The notes under the pieces were generated by a model that worked only from the letters and a program-made list of their open reading frames with translations, was not told the origin of the DNA and ran no database searches. The translations under genes were made by a program, and so were the position numbers. DNA of 64,000 nucleotides, from positions 1,644,962 to 1,708,961 of the forward strand of contig NZ_AQXI01000001.1 in the NCBI RefSeq assembly GCF_000376445.1, read 5' to 3'. This stretch comes from Haladaptatus paucihalophilus DX253. Lineage in GTDB: Archaea; Halobacteriota; Halobacteria; Halobacteriales; Haladaptataceae. Shown here in pieces: positions 1 to 8,159 of this stretch (position 1 is its first letter; each line of letters opens with the position of its first letter).

Positions 1-329
1 TCCTCGAACACGGCGTCCGCCGTCTTGGCGTTCGTGTGGCCGACGACGAGGATGGCCGTCCCCGCATCACGGATGTGTTCCTGGCCGTAGGCGAGTTCGA
101 CGACTTCGTCCAGTCGTTCGTCGTCCTGCACGGCGACGAACTCCCACGGTTGGAGGTTGTACGAGGAGGGCGCGATCGCCGCGTCCTCGATGAGCGCTTC
201 GAGTGTCTCGTCGGAGATGTCCTCCTCCGGGTCGAAATTGTGACCCGAGCGGCGGGTTTGCAGTCCTTCGATGAGTTCGGGAAACTCCGCGTCGTGTGCG
301 ACGTCTTCGGCAGCGAGTTGTTCGGACAT
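1..329 (-). CDS. Nitroreductase family protein, 3' part beyond window
   Basis: This is the N-terminal 109 residues of a nitroreductase-type flavoprotein; the gene runs off the left edge of the window. The family binds FMN and reduces nitro compounds or quinones with NAD(P)H in the cytoplasm. The visible part has the typical N-terminal twin-arginine FMN-binding segment (RRSGHNF, near residue 27) and the strongly conserved APSSYNLQPWEF stretch near residues 53-64. The ATG at 329 is the natural start because the family begins a short distance before the RRS motif. The catalytic C-terminal half cannot be seen, so substrate and completeness are unknown. Confidence 0.85.
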   Translation of the reverse strand, partial: MSEQLAAEDVAHDAEFPELIEGLQTRRSGHNFDPEEDISDETLEALIEDAAIAPSSYNLQPWEFVAVQDDERLDEVVELAYGQEHIRDAGTAILVVGHTNAKTADAVFE

Positions 330-470
330 ACGCGACCGAAGGGACTGGGTAGTTAACCGCACCACGGAAACGGCCGTGATTTCCGATTGGAGTGTGGTAG
401 CAGACGACGCTGAAAACCGCTACAGCAATCGCTCTCGGTGCACTGTCCGACTAAAACGCTCGCCGCCGAA

Positions 471-755
471 TCAGTTGATGTGACCTTCGCGTCGAAGTTG
501 GTCCGCCTGTTGCTTGTCGTAGCGCCACGTGATGTCGGCCTTCTCGTCCTGCCAGTCCCACGGTTCGACGAGTACGATGTCGTCCTCCCGAATCCAGACG
601 CGCTTTTGCATCTTTCCGGGGATTCGAGCGGTTCGTTCCTTGCCATCGGCACAGCGCACTTTCACCCGGTTGGCACCGAGCATGTTTGTGACTGTGGCGA
701 ATACCTCGTCGTCGTCCGGCATTCGGAGGTTGTTCCGTCCACTGCTGTCACTCAT
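471..755 (-). CDS. eif1A: Translation initiation factor aIF1A
   Basis: The 94-residue protein is the archaeal homologue of eukaryotic eIF1A and bacterial IF1. It binds the A site of the small ribosomal subunit and helps initiator tRNA and mRNA loading. It shows the S1/OB-fold core with [23 protein letters not shown] near residues 27-49, followed by [22 protein letters not shown], the canonical S1-like strand set. The tail is acidic to mixed, as is usual for halophiles. Length matches the family. A TATA-like element (785-791 on the opposite strand) lies about 30 bases upstream of the ATG, which suggests a leaderless transcript. It is transcribed as a single gene. Confidence 0.95.
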   Translation of the reverse strand: MSDSSGRNNLRMPDDDEVFATVTNMLGANRVKVRCADGKERTARIPGKMQKRVWIREDDIVLVEPWDWQDEKADITWRYDKQQADQLRREGHIN

Positions 756-784
756 GTCTCGTCCCCACGTTCGTGTGGTATACC

Positions 785-791
785 TTTAAAT
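785..791 (-). promoter_or_regulatory. TATA box of aIF1A
   Basis: The sequence reads atttaaa on the minus strand and sits 30-36 bases upstream of the aIF1A start codon. This is the expected position for a haloarchaeal TATA box driving a leaderless or nearly leaderless mRNA. Confidence 0.55.
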
Positions 792-923
792 CCGCCGTCC
801 GTGGCTTCGGTCGCACGTGCCGAACACGAACCCCGAGCGGTGGGGGTACGTCGTGGAGACGGAACTCGAGCGCTCGTCTCGCCAACTGTCGGTTTTAAGG
901 CAGTGGCAGACGCAATCCGGCCT

Positions 924-1124
924 ATGTTCGACAAACTCGGTGCGAAAGGTATCGCGGGGTTATTGGTCCTCCTCGCCGGAATCAGCGTCATCGCTATCAA
1001 GAGCGTCATTATCGCCGCCGGAATAGGCCTCGTTGTCATCGGCTTCGTTCTAGCCGCCTGGGGACTCGTTTCGGGGATGCTCTCCAGTTTCGGCATGGGC
1101 GGAATGATGGGCGGATTCGAATAA
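924..1124 (+). CDS. Small two-helix membrane protein
   Basis: This is a 66-residue hydrophobic protein with two predicted membrane segments (about residues 9-28 and 30-52) and a Gly/Met-rich tail ending MGGMMGGFE. An in-frame reading extends much further upstream, but it overlaps the aIF1A gene antisense. The ATG at 924 is preferred because a TATA-like ttttaag lies 24-30 bases before it (894-900) and the protein then starts with a short cytoplasmic segment, MFDKLGAKG. Small proteins of this kind are common and uncharacterised in haloarchaea. No function can be assigned. Confidence 0.7.
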   Translation: MFDKLGAKGIAGLLVLLAGISVIAIKSVIIAAGIGLVVIGFVLAAWGLVSGMLSSFGMGGMMGGFE

Positions 1125-1405
1125 TCAGACGCCATCGATTCTCGCTGGGTCAGTGAATCGTCCACGGATTTCGTCGAGAGAGCTGGTTTCGTGGGGTGTC
1201 TCTCTTCTCGAACAGTGAGGTCACGTCGGAGAAGCCAGAGAGTGGTCCGAAACGTACCCTCGATAAACTGATTTTGACGATATCAAATCACCATCGTGAC
1301 AATAATCGGGACGGGAGTCACAGGTCGGAGGACCGTGTGGAGGGGAGTCGATAACGTCGAGCGTTTCACTCGGTCGAATCCCGAGAGAAGTAATCGAGGG
1401 CTCGG

Positions 1406-2098
1406 TTATCCGACGATACTCGACAACAGGTCGTGGCCACCTTCGAGCGGGGGACCGTGCCCCGGACACGCGTATCGAAACCCCTCGGTTCGGTCGCAGA
1501 GCGACTCGATGCTGTCCGTGACTCGCCCGGTGTCGTAACTGGAAATCCGACCCGACGGGCGGAGGCGGTCCCCTAACCCGTACACGAGGTCGCCGAGAAA
1601 CGCGGCGGAGAGGTCCTCGTGAAGGTAGACCACGTGACCGGGCGTGTGTCCCGGCGTATGATAGACTCGCAAGTCACCGACCGTATCCCCGTCTTCGACG
1701 GAACGGATGGGGAGGTCCGGAAGCGTAAGCCGCCGGTAGTACAATCGGTGGAGTGCCTCGATTCCGTGGCGGGCGGTCCACGGGGGAAGTCGATTCCCGG
1801 CGACGTACGGTGCTTCCAGCCGATGGACGTACACCGGCGCATCCAACTCGGGAGTCAGTCTGGAGAGCGTCCCGACGTGGTCGGCGTCGTAGTGAGTCAA
1901 CAGCACCCGGTCGATATCCCCCGGACCGATATCGGCGTCGCGGAGGCTGTCCCGTACCGTCGCTTCGTCGCCGGGCCAACCGGCATCCACGAGCGTAATC
2001 GCGCCGTCGTCGACGATGTACGCGTTCGGTTTGTCCCGTGTCCGACAGTCGATGTGGCGAAGGCCGTCCGGTAGGGATGCCGTCATCACACGTGACAA
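1406..2098 (-). CDS. MBL-fold metallo-hydrolase
   Basis: This 230-residue metallo-beta-lactamase-fold hydrolase is of the glyoxalase II-like group. The metal-binding motif reads THYDADHVG near residue 68, which is the HxxxDH signature. Further ligands are the His of the HTPGHTPGHVVY segment (near residue 150), the Asp of FLGDLVYG and the late His of CPGHGPPLEGG near residue 215. These residues should bind two zinc ions, although the first motif residues are spaced as in distant family members. The family ranges from thioesterases to nucleases, so the substrate is open. The gene stands alone, tail-facing the small membrane-protein region. Confidence 0.85.
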   Translation of the reverse strand: MSRVMTASLPDGLRHIDCRTRDKPNAYIVDDGAITLVDAGWPGDEATVRDSLRDADIGPGDIDRVLLTHYDADHVGTLSRLTPELDAPVYVHRLEAPYVAGNRLPPWTARHGIEALHRLYYRRLTLPDLPIRSVEDGDTVGDLRVYHTPGHTPGHVVYLHEDLSAAFLGDLVYGLGDRLRPSGRISSYDTGRVTDSIESLCDRTEGFRYACPGHGPPLEGGHDLLSSIVG

Positions 2099-2191
2099 AT
2101 TCTCGAATCATAGTATAGTTTCTCGTCGAGAACTCCCGAACCGATTTCCGTTCGGCCCGTTACACGCAAAAGGATAGCAATCGAAACCGCG

Positions 2192-3169
2192 CTACTCGGC
2201 CTGTCGAAGCTTCTCGCGGCCGGGTGCGATGAGTTCGTCGAGGTACGTCGCCAACGCGCTCTTCGCGTCGGCGGGGTGTAGTTCGCCGCTCTCCAAATCG
2301 TCTTCGAGCGACTCGTAGTCGTCGTATTCGAGGTTGCCGCCGTACTTGTCGGGACGCTCGACGACGACGTTCTCGAAGCGGGGGAAGACGTGGTACTCGA
2401 AGATTTGGAGAACGGGATTTTCGAGGTCCCCGTCGGGGTCGCGGGTCGGCGGGCAGAACGCGCCGTTGACCTTCTCCTCGATGTCCTCGGTCGAATCCTC
2501 CATCGAGATGGTGACGCCCTTGCTGGAAGACATCTTTCCCTCGCCCGAGGAGAGTTCGGCGATGAGCGGCGTGTGCAGGCAAGTCGGCGACTCGTAGCCG
2601 ATGCTCGGGAGCGTGTCGCGGGCGAGCATGTGGACCTTGCGCTGTTCCATGCCGCCGATGGCGAGGTCCAAATCGAGGTACTCGATGTCGAGCGACTGCA
2701 TGAGGGGGTAAACCGCCTGTGAGACCTTCGTGGACTCGCCGCTCTGGATTTCCGACATCGCTCTGCTCGCGCGGTTGAGCGTGGTTTCCAGTTCGAGCGC
2801 GTGGAGGTCAAGCACGTAGTCGTCGTCCATCTGGAACTCGGAGCCGAACCGGAACTCGGTGTTCTCCTCGTCCAGCCCGTAGGCGATGAACTGCTCTTTC
2901 ATCCGTTCCGCCGTCTCCCGAATCTCCTCGAAGGAGCCCTTGTCGTTCAGGTAGGCGTGCACGTCGGCGAGCAGGATGACGACTTCGAAGCCCGCTTCCT
3001 GCAAGTCGATGAGTTTGTTCGCGGTGAGCATGTGCCCGATGTGGAGCACGCCGGAGGGTTCGTAGCCGACGTAGGCGCGCTTGCCCTCGGGGTCCTCCGC
3101 GAGTTCGCGCACTTCCGCTTCGGTTACCAACTCCTCGGCGTTCCGTGAGATTAGCTCGTAGGCGTCCAT
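2192..3169 (-). CDS. tyrS: Tyrosyl-tRNA synthetase
   Basis: This class I aminoacyl-tRNA synthetase of 325 residues charges tRNA-Tyr with tyrosine in the cytoplasm. The HIGH signature is at residues 43-46 (VLHIGHM) and KMSSS at 212-216 (GEGKMSSSKGV). The YxGxEPSG segment (residues 33-40), which helps bind the amino acid, precedes HIGH. The size and lack of a long C-terminal S4 domain fit the archaeal/eukaryotic-type TyrRS rather than the bacterial type. The tryptophan enzyme is longer and carries different N-terminal features. The start at 3169 leaves no unexplained N-terminal extension. Confidence 0.96.
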   Translation of the reverse strand: MDAYELISRNAEELVTEAEVRELAEDPEGKRAYVGYEPSGVLHIGHMLTANKLIDLQEAGFEVVILLADVHAYLNDKGSFEEIRETAERMKEQFIAYGLDEENTEFRFGSEFQMDDDYVLDLHALELETTLNRASRAMSEIQSGESTKVSQAVYPLMQSLDIEYLDLDLAIGGMEQRKVHMLARDTLPSIGYESPTCLHTPLIAELSSGEGKMSSSKGVTISMEDSTEDIEEKVNGAFCPPTRDPDGDLENPVLQIFEYHVFPRFENVVVERPDKYGGNLEYDDYESLEDDLESGELHPADAKSALATYLDELIAPGREKLRQAE

Positions 3170-3269
3170 GCCCGGAAAAAGAGTGTTGACCGGCTTTAGG
3201 GTTGCGTCATCGTGTTACCGGGAATCGCACGTCCCAACAGCCAAGTCGTCCGGGTCGAAATGCGAGGGT

Positions 3270-3470
3270 ATGAACGGAACACGAATCGGCCTCTGGTTGG
3301 CCGTCGTCGGTGGACTCGCGTTGTATCCCGCCATTCACCTGCAGGAGGGCGTCTCGACGACGCTTCCCGAGTACGTCTTTCTCTACGCCGCCCTGCTGGC
3401 GGTCGGGTTCGGCATCGCCATCTGGGGATTGAGCGTCCTCCGAACGCTGACGGCAGAGTGGACGACGTAG
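3270..3470 (+). CDS. Small two-helix membrane protein
   Basis: This is a 66-residue hydrophobic protein starting MNGTRIGLWLAVVGG. It has two predicted membrane helices (about residues 5-22 and 34-55) and a short polar tail. A longer reading from 3168 overlaps the tyrS start region, so the internal ATG at 3270 is preferred. It lies divergently from tyrS and converges on the DUF460 gene. No recognised domain is present and the function is unknown. Confidence 0.65.
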   Translation: MNGTRIGLWLAVVGGLALYPAIHLQEGVSTTLPEYVFLYAALLAVGFGIAIWGLSVLRTLTAEWTT

Positions 3471-3495
3471 CAAAGGTGAGAGAGAACGAGAGCGG

Positions 3496-5499
3496 TTAGT
3501 TGCCGAACGAGGACGACGACCCGCGGCCGTCCGCCCGTCGCTCCGCCCGGTGTTCGCTGATGAGTTGGTCGAGTTGCTCGGCCTTCTCCTCTTTCTGTCG
3601 CTCCTCGGCGCGGTCGTGCCAGTCGTCGATGACGGCTTCGACTTCCGACTCGCGCGCCACGGCGAGTTCGTCTATCTCCTGAATCGTCACCTCGTCGGCG
3701 GGGCCGACGGGAATCTCGTGTTCGAACAGCACCTCGTCGGCCGCATCCGAAATCCCGCCCGCCTTGAGCACGACGCGCGGCCCGATGTCGGCCAGTCGCT
3801 CGGCGGTCGAACGACCCGCCCCGCTCGCGTCGCGGAGGAATATCACGTCGCCTTCGGCGAGTCCGTAGCTCTCGTGGGCGGCGTCGATGGCGTCGTTGGT
3901 GAACTTCTCGACCGGTTTGACGGCGACGAGTCCGGCCTTCTTCTCGGACACGTCGCTGAAGTTCGAATGGTCGAGTTTCCACAACTTCTTGAGTCGGGTG
4001 AGTTTGCCCTCCAACTCCTCGATTCTGTCGTCGCGGTCGTCGAGTTCGTCCTCCAGTCGGTTGTTCTCACGCCGGAGACGCGAGATGTCCCGACGTTCGC
4101 GGGCGTTCTGGCGCTCCTTTCGACGCGTGTCCGAGAGTTCGGTTTCCAGCTCCTCGATTCGCTCGTCCTTCTTCTCGACGGTCTCGTTCAACTCCGCCGT
4201 GTGCGACTGCAAGCGCTCGACCTGCGATTCGAGTTGCTTGATGCGCTTCTCCTCGGCCGAGAGTTCGCGGACCGTGTGTTCGGATTCCTCCGCTTCCGGT
4301 TCCGGGTCGTCCGAAAGGTCCCGGAGGACGCTCTCGACGCTCTCGTCGTTCGCCACGACCCGGGCGGTGACTTCCCCGCGACTGATTCCCGGCGGCACCT
4401 TGCGGGCGATTCGCCGGAACTGGTCCTCGTGGCTGTCGAACGCGAAGAACGCGGCGGCCATCGCGTCGCGCTGGTGGTCGTTGTCGTAGCCGTCCTCCCG
4501 CGTCCGGTGTTGCTTTTCGTCCACCGGCAGGTCGCGTTCGGGCGTCCACCCGGCGGCGTCGAAGCTCCGGCGGAACTTCTCCACGGTTTCCGGCATCGGC
4601 GTCACGTCCGCCGCGACGATGACCGGTCGGCCCCGCTCGATTATCCACTCGATGACGTCGGCGGTGTCGGCGGTTCGCGTGCTCAACACGTCGAGGAGGG
4701 TCCCGTCCAAGTCGGTCATCGCCACCGCCGTCGTGGTACCGGGGTCGATACCGACGATAACGTGGTCGCGGCGCTTTGCGAGGGGTTCGAACTCGATTCC
4801 GTCGCGGCGGAGCCGCTCGATTTCGACCCGGATATCGCCGGAGCGCCGGGACGAGACGGGAATGTCGCCCGGACGGGCGTCCACGTCGAACGTCGCGTTG
4901 GAGTAGCCGCCGTACTTCTCCGTCACCTCGCGCTCGTAGTCGAGTCCGGCGCTCCGGAGTTCGGATTCGACCGTCCGAGAGTGTTCTTTCACCGACCCGT
5001 GAATCCGGCGGGTGTAGCGGTCCTCGCTCCAGCCGCCTTTTCCGGTCGAGCGCCCGCGGGAGACCTTGACGCGCGTCGTGTCCGTGAACGCCGACACGAC
5101 CTGCCCGACGTTCATCGCGGCGAGGCGGGCCGCGGCCTCCGCTTCGCGCATCGGTTTCTTCCCGTAGGGAACGCCGTGGCGAGACGCGACCCGTGAAAGC
5201 GGTTCGGGTCGTTCCGCGCCAGTCACCTGCACGAGGCGGGTTTCGTCCGGCAGGCTACCGAGGAAGTGGACGAGGGCGTTCTTGTCGGCCGCGAGTTCGT
5301 ACATGTTGTCCGTCGCCACGAACGTCGGTTCGTCGCGGTCGATGAGCCGACGGAGTTTGCGGTAGGAGACGACGTCGCGGTCCAACTCCTCGCCGTCGTA
5401 GACGACCAGTGCGTAAGAGGGAGAATCACCCCGAACGTCCCCGCTTTGGATATCGACACCGAAAACGAGGGTGTCAAGGGCACTCGTGCGCTCGCTCAC
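3496..5499 (-). CDS. DUF460 protein: RNase H-like fold with coiled coil
   Basis: This is a 667-residue protein of the archaeal DUF460 family. The N-terminal half contains an RNase H/resolvase-like core with VIVGIDPGTTTA (about residues 251-262). Later acidic residues lie in IVAADVTPMPETV and the YDNDHQRDAMAAAFFA segment, a layout like RuvC/YqgF nucleases. A long charged coiled coil follows (about residues 400-500, rich in EEL/RLR repeats). A C-terminal domain ends with a Ser-rich tail. The start is a GTG at 5499, because the conserved region begins at RTSALDTLVFGVDIQSG; an upstream ATG would add 36 unlikely residues. The family function is not established. A nuclease role is inferred from the fold. 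Confidence 0.85.
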   Translation of the reverse strand: MSERTSALDTLVFGVDIQSGDVRGDSPSYALVVYDGEELDRDVVSYRKLRRLIDRDEPTFVATDNMYELAADKNALVHFLGSLPDETRLVQVTGAERPEPLSRVASRHGVPYGKKPMREAEAAARLAAMNVGQVVSAFTDTTRVKVSRGRSTGKGGWSEDRYTRRIHGSVKEHSRTVESELRSAGLDYEREVTEKYGGYSNATFDVDARPGDIPVSSRRSGDIRVEIERLRRDGIEFEPLAKRRDHVIVGIDPGTTTAVAMTDLDGTLLDVLSTRTADTADVIEWIIERGRPVIVAADVTPMPETVEKFRRSFDAAGWTPERDLPVDEKQHRTREDGYDNDHQRDAMAAAFFAFDSHEDQFRRIARKVPPGISRGEVTARVVANDESVESVLRDLSDDPEPEAEESEHTVRELSAEEKRIKQLESQVERLQSHTAELNETVEKKDERIEELETELSDTRRKERQNARERRDISRLRRENNRLEDELDDRDDRIEELEGKLTRLKKLWKLDHSNFSDVSEKKAGLVAVKPVEKFTNDAIDAAHESYGLAEGDVIFLRDASGAGRSTAERLADIGPRVVLKAGGISDAADEVLFEHEIPVGPADEVTIQEIDELAVARESEVEAVIDDWHDRAEERQKEEKAEQLDQLISEHRAERRADGRGSSSSFGN

Positions 5500-5603
5500 G
5501 GTCCGTGGTAGGACCCGTCGAAATATAAATCCGGCGCGGGTGGTAGCGTGTCGCGTGGAGGAAATCGGCGACGCAAGGTAGACGGTCCCCACTCCGCCTC
5601 CCC

Positions 5604-5813
5604 TCACTCCAGTTCCGCGACGCCGACGTAGACGAGCACGGAGTAGACGAACAGACCGACGAGGAGCGCGAAGGAGAGGAACATCGTCGGGGCGGAGAGA
5701 TAGCGCGCCGTCCGGTAGGAGAGAACGAGGCGGCCGAACCCGAGGAGGACGAAACTGATGACGGTGAGGCCGAACGCACCGAGTCCGAGGAGCGTGAACG
5801 TGCGCTTTTGCAT
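5604..5813 (-). CDS. Small two-helix membrane protein
   Basis: This 69-residue protein begins MQKRTFTLLGLGAFGLT. It has two hydrophobic helices (about residues 6-28 and 43-65) separated by a basic loop, and the end is acidic. An upstream ATG at 5837 would overlap the end of the preceding DUF3267-like gene by 11 bases. The ATG at 5813, 13 bases past that stop, is as likely and gives a compact protein. It probably forms a transcription unit with the upstream membrane metalloprotease-like gene. The function is unknown. Confidence 0.6.
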   Translation of the reverse strand: MQKRTFTLLGLGAFGLTVISFVLLGFGRLVLSYRTARYLSAPTMFLSFALLVGLFVYSVLVYVGVAELE

Positions 5814-5826
5814 CGATTGTGGCGAG

Positions 5827-6417
5827 TTACTCGGCACCTATAGCGGTGTCGTTCGCGGGTTCGAAGGCGTAGCTGTGCTCGATATCCACGTCGTAAAACA
5901 GCGTCTCGGGTGGCAGTCGCCACAGTCGCCACGACATGTAGACGTCCCCCACCGCACCAGAGGTGTTGACGAGGAGGACGAGATACGCCACCGACGCGAC
6001 GGGGAGCGGCGCTGCCAACAGCGGAACCGCGACGGCGGTGATGACGACGAGCGGTGCGACTCCGGTGAGGAGATTGTCCCGACGGGTGACGAACTGCCCG
6101 AACGCGGCGGTGTAGAGGGCGGGAACGTGCGGTGCGAAGCCGAACGAGACGCGATAGCCCAGCCACCGAAAGACGAGGCCGTGTATCGCCTCGTGGACGA
6201 CCAGCGTGGCGAGACAGACGAGGAAGACGGCGACGACTCCCGCGAAGCCGAACGAGACGGACCCGCCCTCGGGGGTTCCCTGCAGGAACCAGAGGAGGGC
6301 ACCGAAGCCGACGACGGAGACGACGAACGCGACGAGCGACGCGAGGGCGAGAAAGGCAGAGGAGTAGCGGAACCGTTCGGGAGGACGGTATCCGGCGGGA
6401 GGAGACGGGGCGGTCAT
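5827..6417 (-). CDS. DUF3267-like membrane zinc-metalloprotease family protein
   Basis: This is a 196-residue integral membrane protein with about five helices. In the second helical region it has the HEAIHG motif (near residue 91), an HExxH zinc-protease signature placed within the membrane as in site-2-protease relatives and the DUF3267 family. A further Asp in the NTSGAVGDVYMSWRL segment near residue 166 is a likely third metal ligand, since DUF3267 proteins end with a similar GAxGDxxxxxxL motif. The start at 6417 removes a basic N-terminal extension that overlaps upstream sequence. The biological substrate is unknown. Co-transcription with the following small membrane protein is likely. 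Confidence 0.75.
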   Translation of the reverse strand: MTAPSPPAGYRPPERFRYSSAFLALASLVAFVVSVVGFGALLWFLQGTPEGGSVSFGFAGVVAVFLVCLATLVVHEAIHGLVFRWLGYRVSFGFAPHVPALYTAAFGQFVTRRDNLLTGVAPLVVITAVAVPLLAAPLPVASVAYLVLLVNTSGAVGDVYMSWRLWRLPPETLFYDVDIEHSYAFEPANDTAIGAE

Positions 6418-6579
6418 TGCGATGAAAACGCGTCCGGAAGGCTTCGCTGTTTCGTACCGCTTGCCACGTGACCGAAACGAAAGCGGCGGTTCGAAAGGGA
6501 TACGAATCAAAGTTGACAGTGGTTTCATACGACGGACCCCAACCTCGCGGCGGTAAATCGGAAACTGAATTGGCTCTCC

Positions 6580-6735
6580 GTGGCGGTGCTCCTCCTCTTC
6601 GCCATCGAAATCCTCCGCACGCTCGGCGGGAGTATCAGCGTGAGAGGGGACGGCTGGTTTTTCACCGTCACTCTCGGCGTCGTGTTCCTCGTTCTAGCGG
6701 TGGTGTTCACGGCCGTGACGGTGAACTGTGAGTAG
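6580..6735 (+). CDS. Possible small membrane protein without an ATG
   Basis: An open frame from the stop at 6514 to TAG at 6733-6735 translates to a convincing two-helix protein. Its central part reads LSVAVLLLFAIEIL, then a short loop GGSISVRGDGWFF, then a second helix, and it ends VTVNCE. No ATG, and only internal GTG codons (6580, 6586), are available, so the natural start is unclear. The conserved-looking part begins before the GTG, at about NRKLNWLS (6556). Either translation starts at an unusual codon or the gene is decayed at its 5' end. The hydrophobic pattern is unlikely by chance but not proof. Confidence 0.35.
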   Translation: MAVLLLFAIEILRTLGGSISVRGDGWFFTVTLGVVFLVLAVVFTAVTVNCE

Positions 6736-6794
6736 CAGGCACGAAACCCGTGACACGGAACCCCACGGACAGCAAACGTTGCCGTAACTGCTGG

Positions 6795-6802
6795 TTATAA
6801 AA
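6795..6802 (+). promoter_or_regulatory. TATA box of metYX operon
   Basis: The sequence ttataaaa lies 26-33 bases upstream of the metY ATG. This fits a leaderless haloarchaeal promoter for the metY-metX pair. Confidence 0.7.
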
Positions 6803-6827
6803 TTCTGGGAGAATATGCGTATTACAC

Positions 6828-8159
6828 ATGAGCAACGACGGGTCCCGATTCGATACTCGAAGCGTTCACGCGGGACAGGAGCCGGACCCCGCGACGGGGG
6901 CGGTCGCCCCACCTCTCTACCAAACCACGTCCTACGCGTTCGAGGACGCCGACCACGCGGCAGATCTGTACGCGTTGGAGGCCGACGGCCATATCTACTC
7001 GCGCTTGAGCAACCCGACCGTCGAGATGCTGGAAGACCGCATCGCCTCGCTCGAAGGCGGGACGGATGCGGTCGCCACCGCCAGCGGCATGGCCGCGCTT
7101 GACGCCCTCACGCTCGTCCTCGCCGAATCGGGCGATAACGTCGTCCTCTCGACCGACACCTACGGCGGCACGACGGCCTACTTCGCCCACACCGCGACCC
7201 GCCGGGGAATCGACGCCCGTCTCGTGGAAACGCTCGACTACGACGCCTACGAGGAGGAAATCGACGACGACACGGCCTTCGTTCACGTCGAAACCGTCGG
7301 CAACCCGTCGCTCGTCACGCCCGACTTCGAGCGCGTGGCGGCCATCGCCCACGACCACGGCGTTCCGCTCGTCGTGGACAACACGTTCGCCACGCCCGCG
7401 CTCTGTCGCCCGCTCGAACACGGCGCGGATGCCGTCTGGGAGTCCACGACGAAGTGGCTCCACGGGAGCGGCACCACGGTCGGCGGGGTCCTCGTCGACG
7501 GCGGTGATTTCGACTGGAGCGACTACCCCGAAATCGGCGGCGAGAACCCGGCCTACCACGGCGTGAACTTCTCGAAAGACTTCTCGGACGCGCCGCTGGC
7601 CGCCGCCGCGAGGCTTCGGTCGGTTCGAAGCCTCGGCAACCAACAGTCCCCGTTCGACGCGTGGCAGACCCTCCAAGGAATCGAGACGCTGCCGCTTCGG
7701 ATGGACCGCCACTGCGAGAACGCCGCCATCGTGGCGGAGTACCTCGCGGACCACGACGAGGTGGCGTGGGTCGCGTATCCCGGCCTCGACGACCACCGGA
7801 CGCACGACAGCGCGAGTCGGTACCTGTCGGGGGGCTACGGCGGCATGATCGCCTTCGGCCTCGGGGAGTTCGAGGCGAGCAAGGCGTTCTGCGAGGACGT
7901 GGACCTCGCGTCCTTCCTCGCCAACATCGGCGACGCGAAGACGCTCGTCATCCACCCCGCGAGCACGACGCACGCACAACTCTCTCCCGACGAACAGCGG
8001 GCGGCGGGCGTCACGCGCGACCTGATTCGCCTGTCGGTGGGAATCGAGGACCCCGCGGACATCCTTGCCGACATCGAGAACGCCATCGAGTCGGCGACGG
8101 ACGAGGCGGCCGCCGCGACGAAAAACGGGGTGACACGAACAGAGGACTCGACACGATGA
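6828..8159 (+). CDS. metY: O-acetylhomoserine sulfhydrylase (PLP enzyme)
   Basis: This is a 443-residue Cys/Met-metabolism PLP enzyme. It converts O-acetylhomoserine and sulfide (or methanethiol) to homocysteine (or methionine). The PLP lysine is K209 in the ESTTKWLHGSG motif, and VVDNTFATP (about 182-190) supplies the PLP-contacting Asp. The N-terminal SVHAGQ and the VYSRLxNPT-like stretch (YSRLSNPTVE, 57-66) are typical of MetY. Length fits the MetY group, which is longer than MetB/MetC (about 380-400). Its stop overlaps the metX start by four bases (ATGA), so the two are translationally coupled in one pathway. The last 30 residues are low-complexity and acidic/Ala-rich. Confidence 0.93.
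   Translation: MSNDGSRFDTRSVHAGQEPDPATGAVAPPLYQTTSYAFEDADHAADLYALEADGHIYSRLSNPTVEMLEDRIASLEGGTDAVATASGMAALDALTLVLAESGDNVVLSTDTYGGTTAYFAHTATRRGIDARLVETLDYDAYEEEIDDDTAFVHVETVGNPSLVTPDFERVAAIAHDHGVPLVVDNTFATPALCRPLEHGADAVWESTTKWLHGSGTTVGGVLVDGGDFDWSDYPEIGGENPAYHGVNFSKDFSDAPLAAAARLRSVRSLGNQQSPFDAWQTLQGIETLPLRMDRHCENAAIVAEYLADHDEVAWVAYPGLDDHRTHDSASRYLSGGYGGMIAFGLGEFEASKAFCEDVDLASFLANIGDAKTLVIHPASTTHAQLSPDEQRAAGVTRDLIRLSVGIEDPADILADIENAIESATDEAAAATKNGVTRTEDSTR

Larger units (their letters stand above)
6418..6827. other. 410-base gap with one possible start-less small ORF
   Basis: This is the divergent region between the DUF3267-like gene and metY. Its right end holds the metY TATA box. Its middle holds an open frame coding for a plausible two-helix membrane protein, listed separately, that lacks an ATG. 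Apart from these, no feature was recognised. Confidence 0.6.

Noticed and set aside
1125-1405. 281-base gap between small membrane protein and MBL-fold gene
   Set aside because: Open frames here lack coding signature and no hairpin or promoter was convincing.
3550-5196. Long plus-strand open frame of 548 codons over the DUF460 gene
   Set aside because: It is the antisense of a convincing protein gene; GC-rich codon use keeps the opposite strand open. Its product is Val/Arg/Asp-rich without domains.
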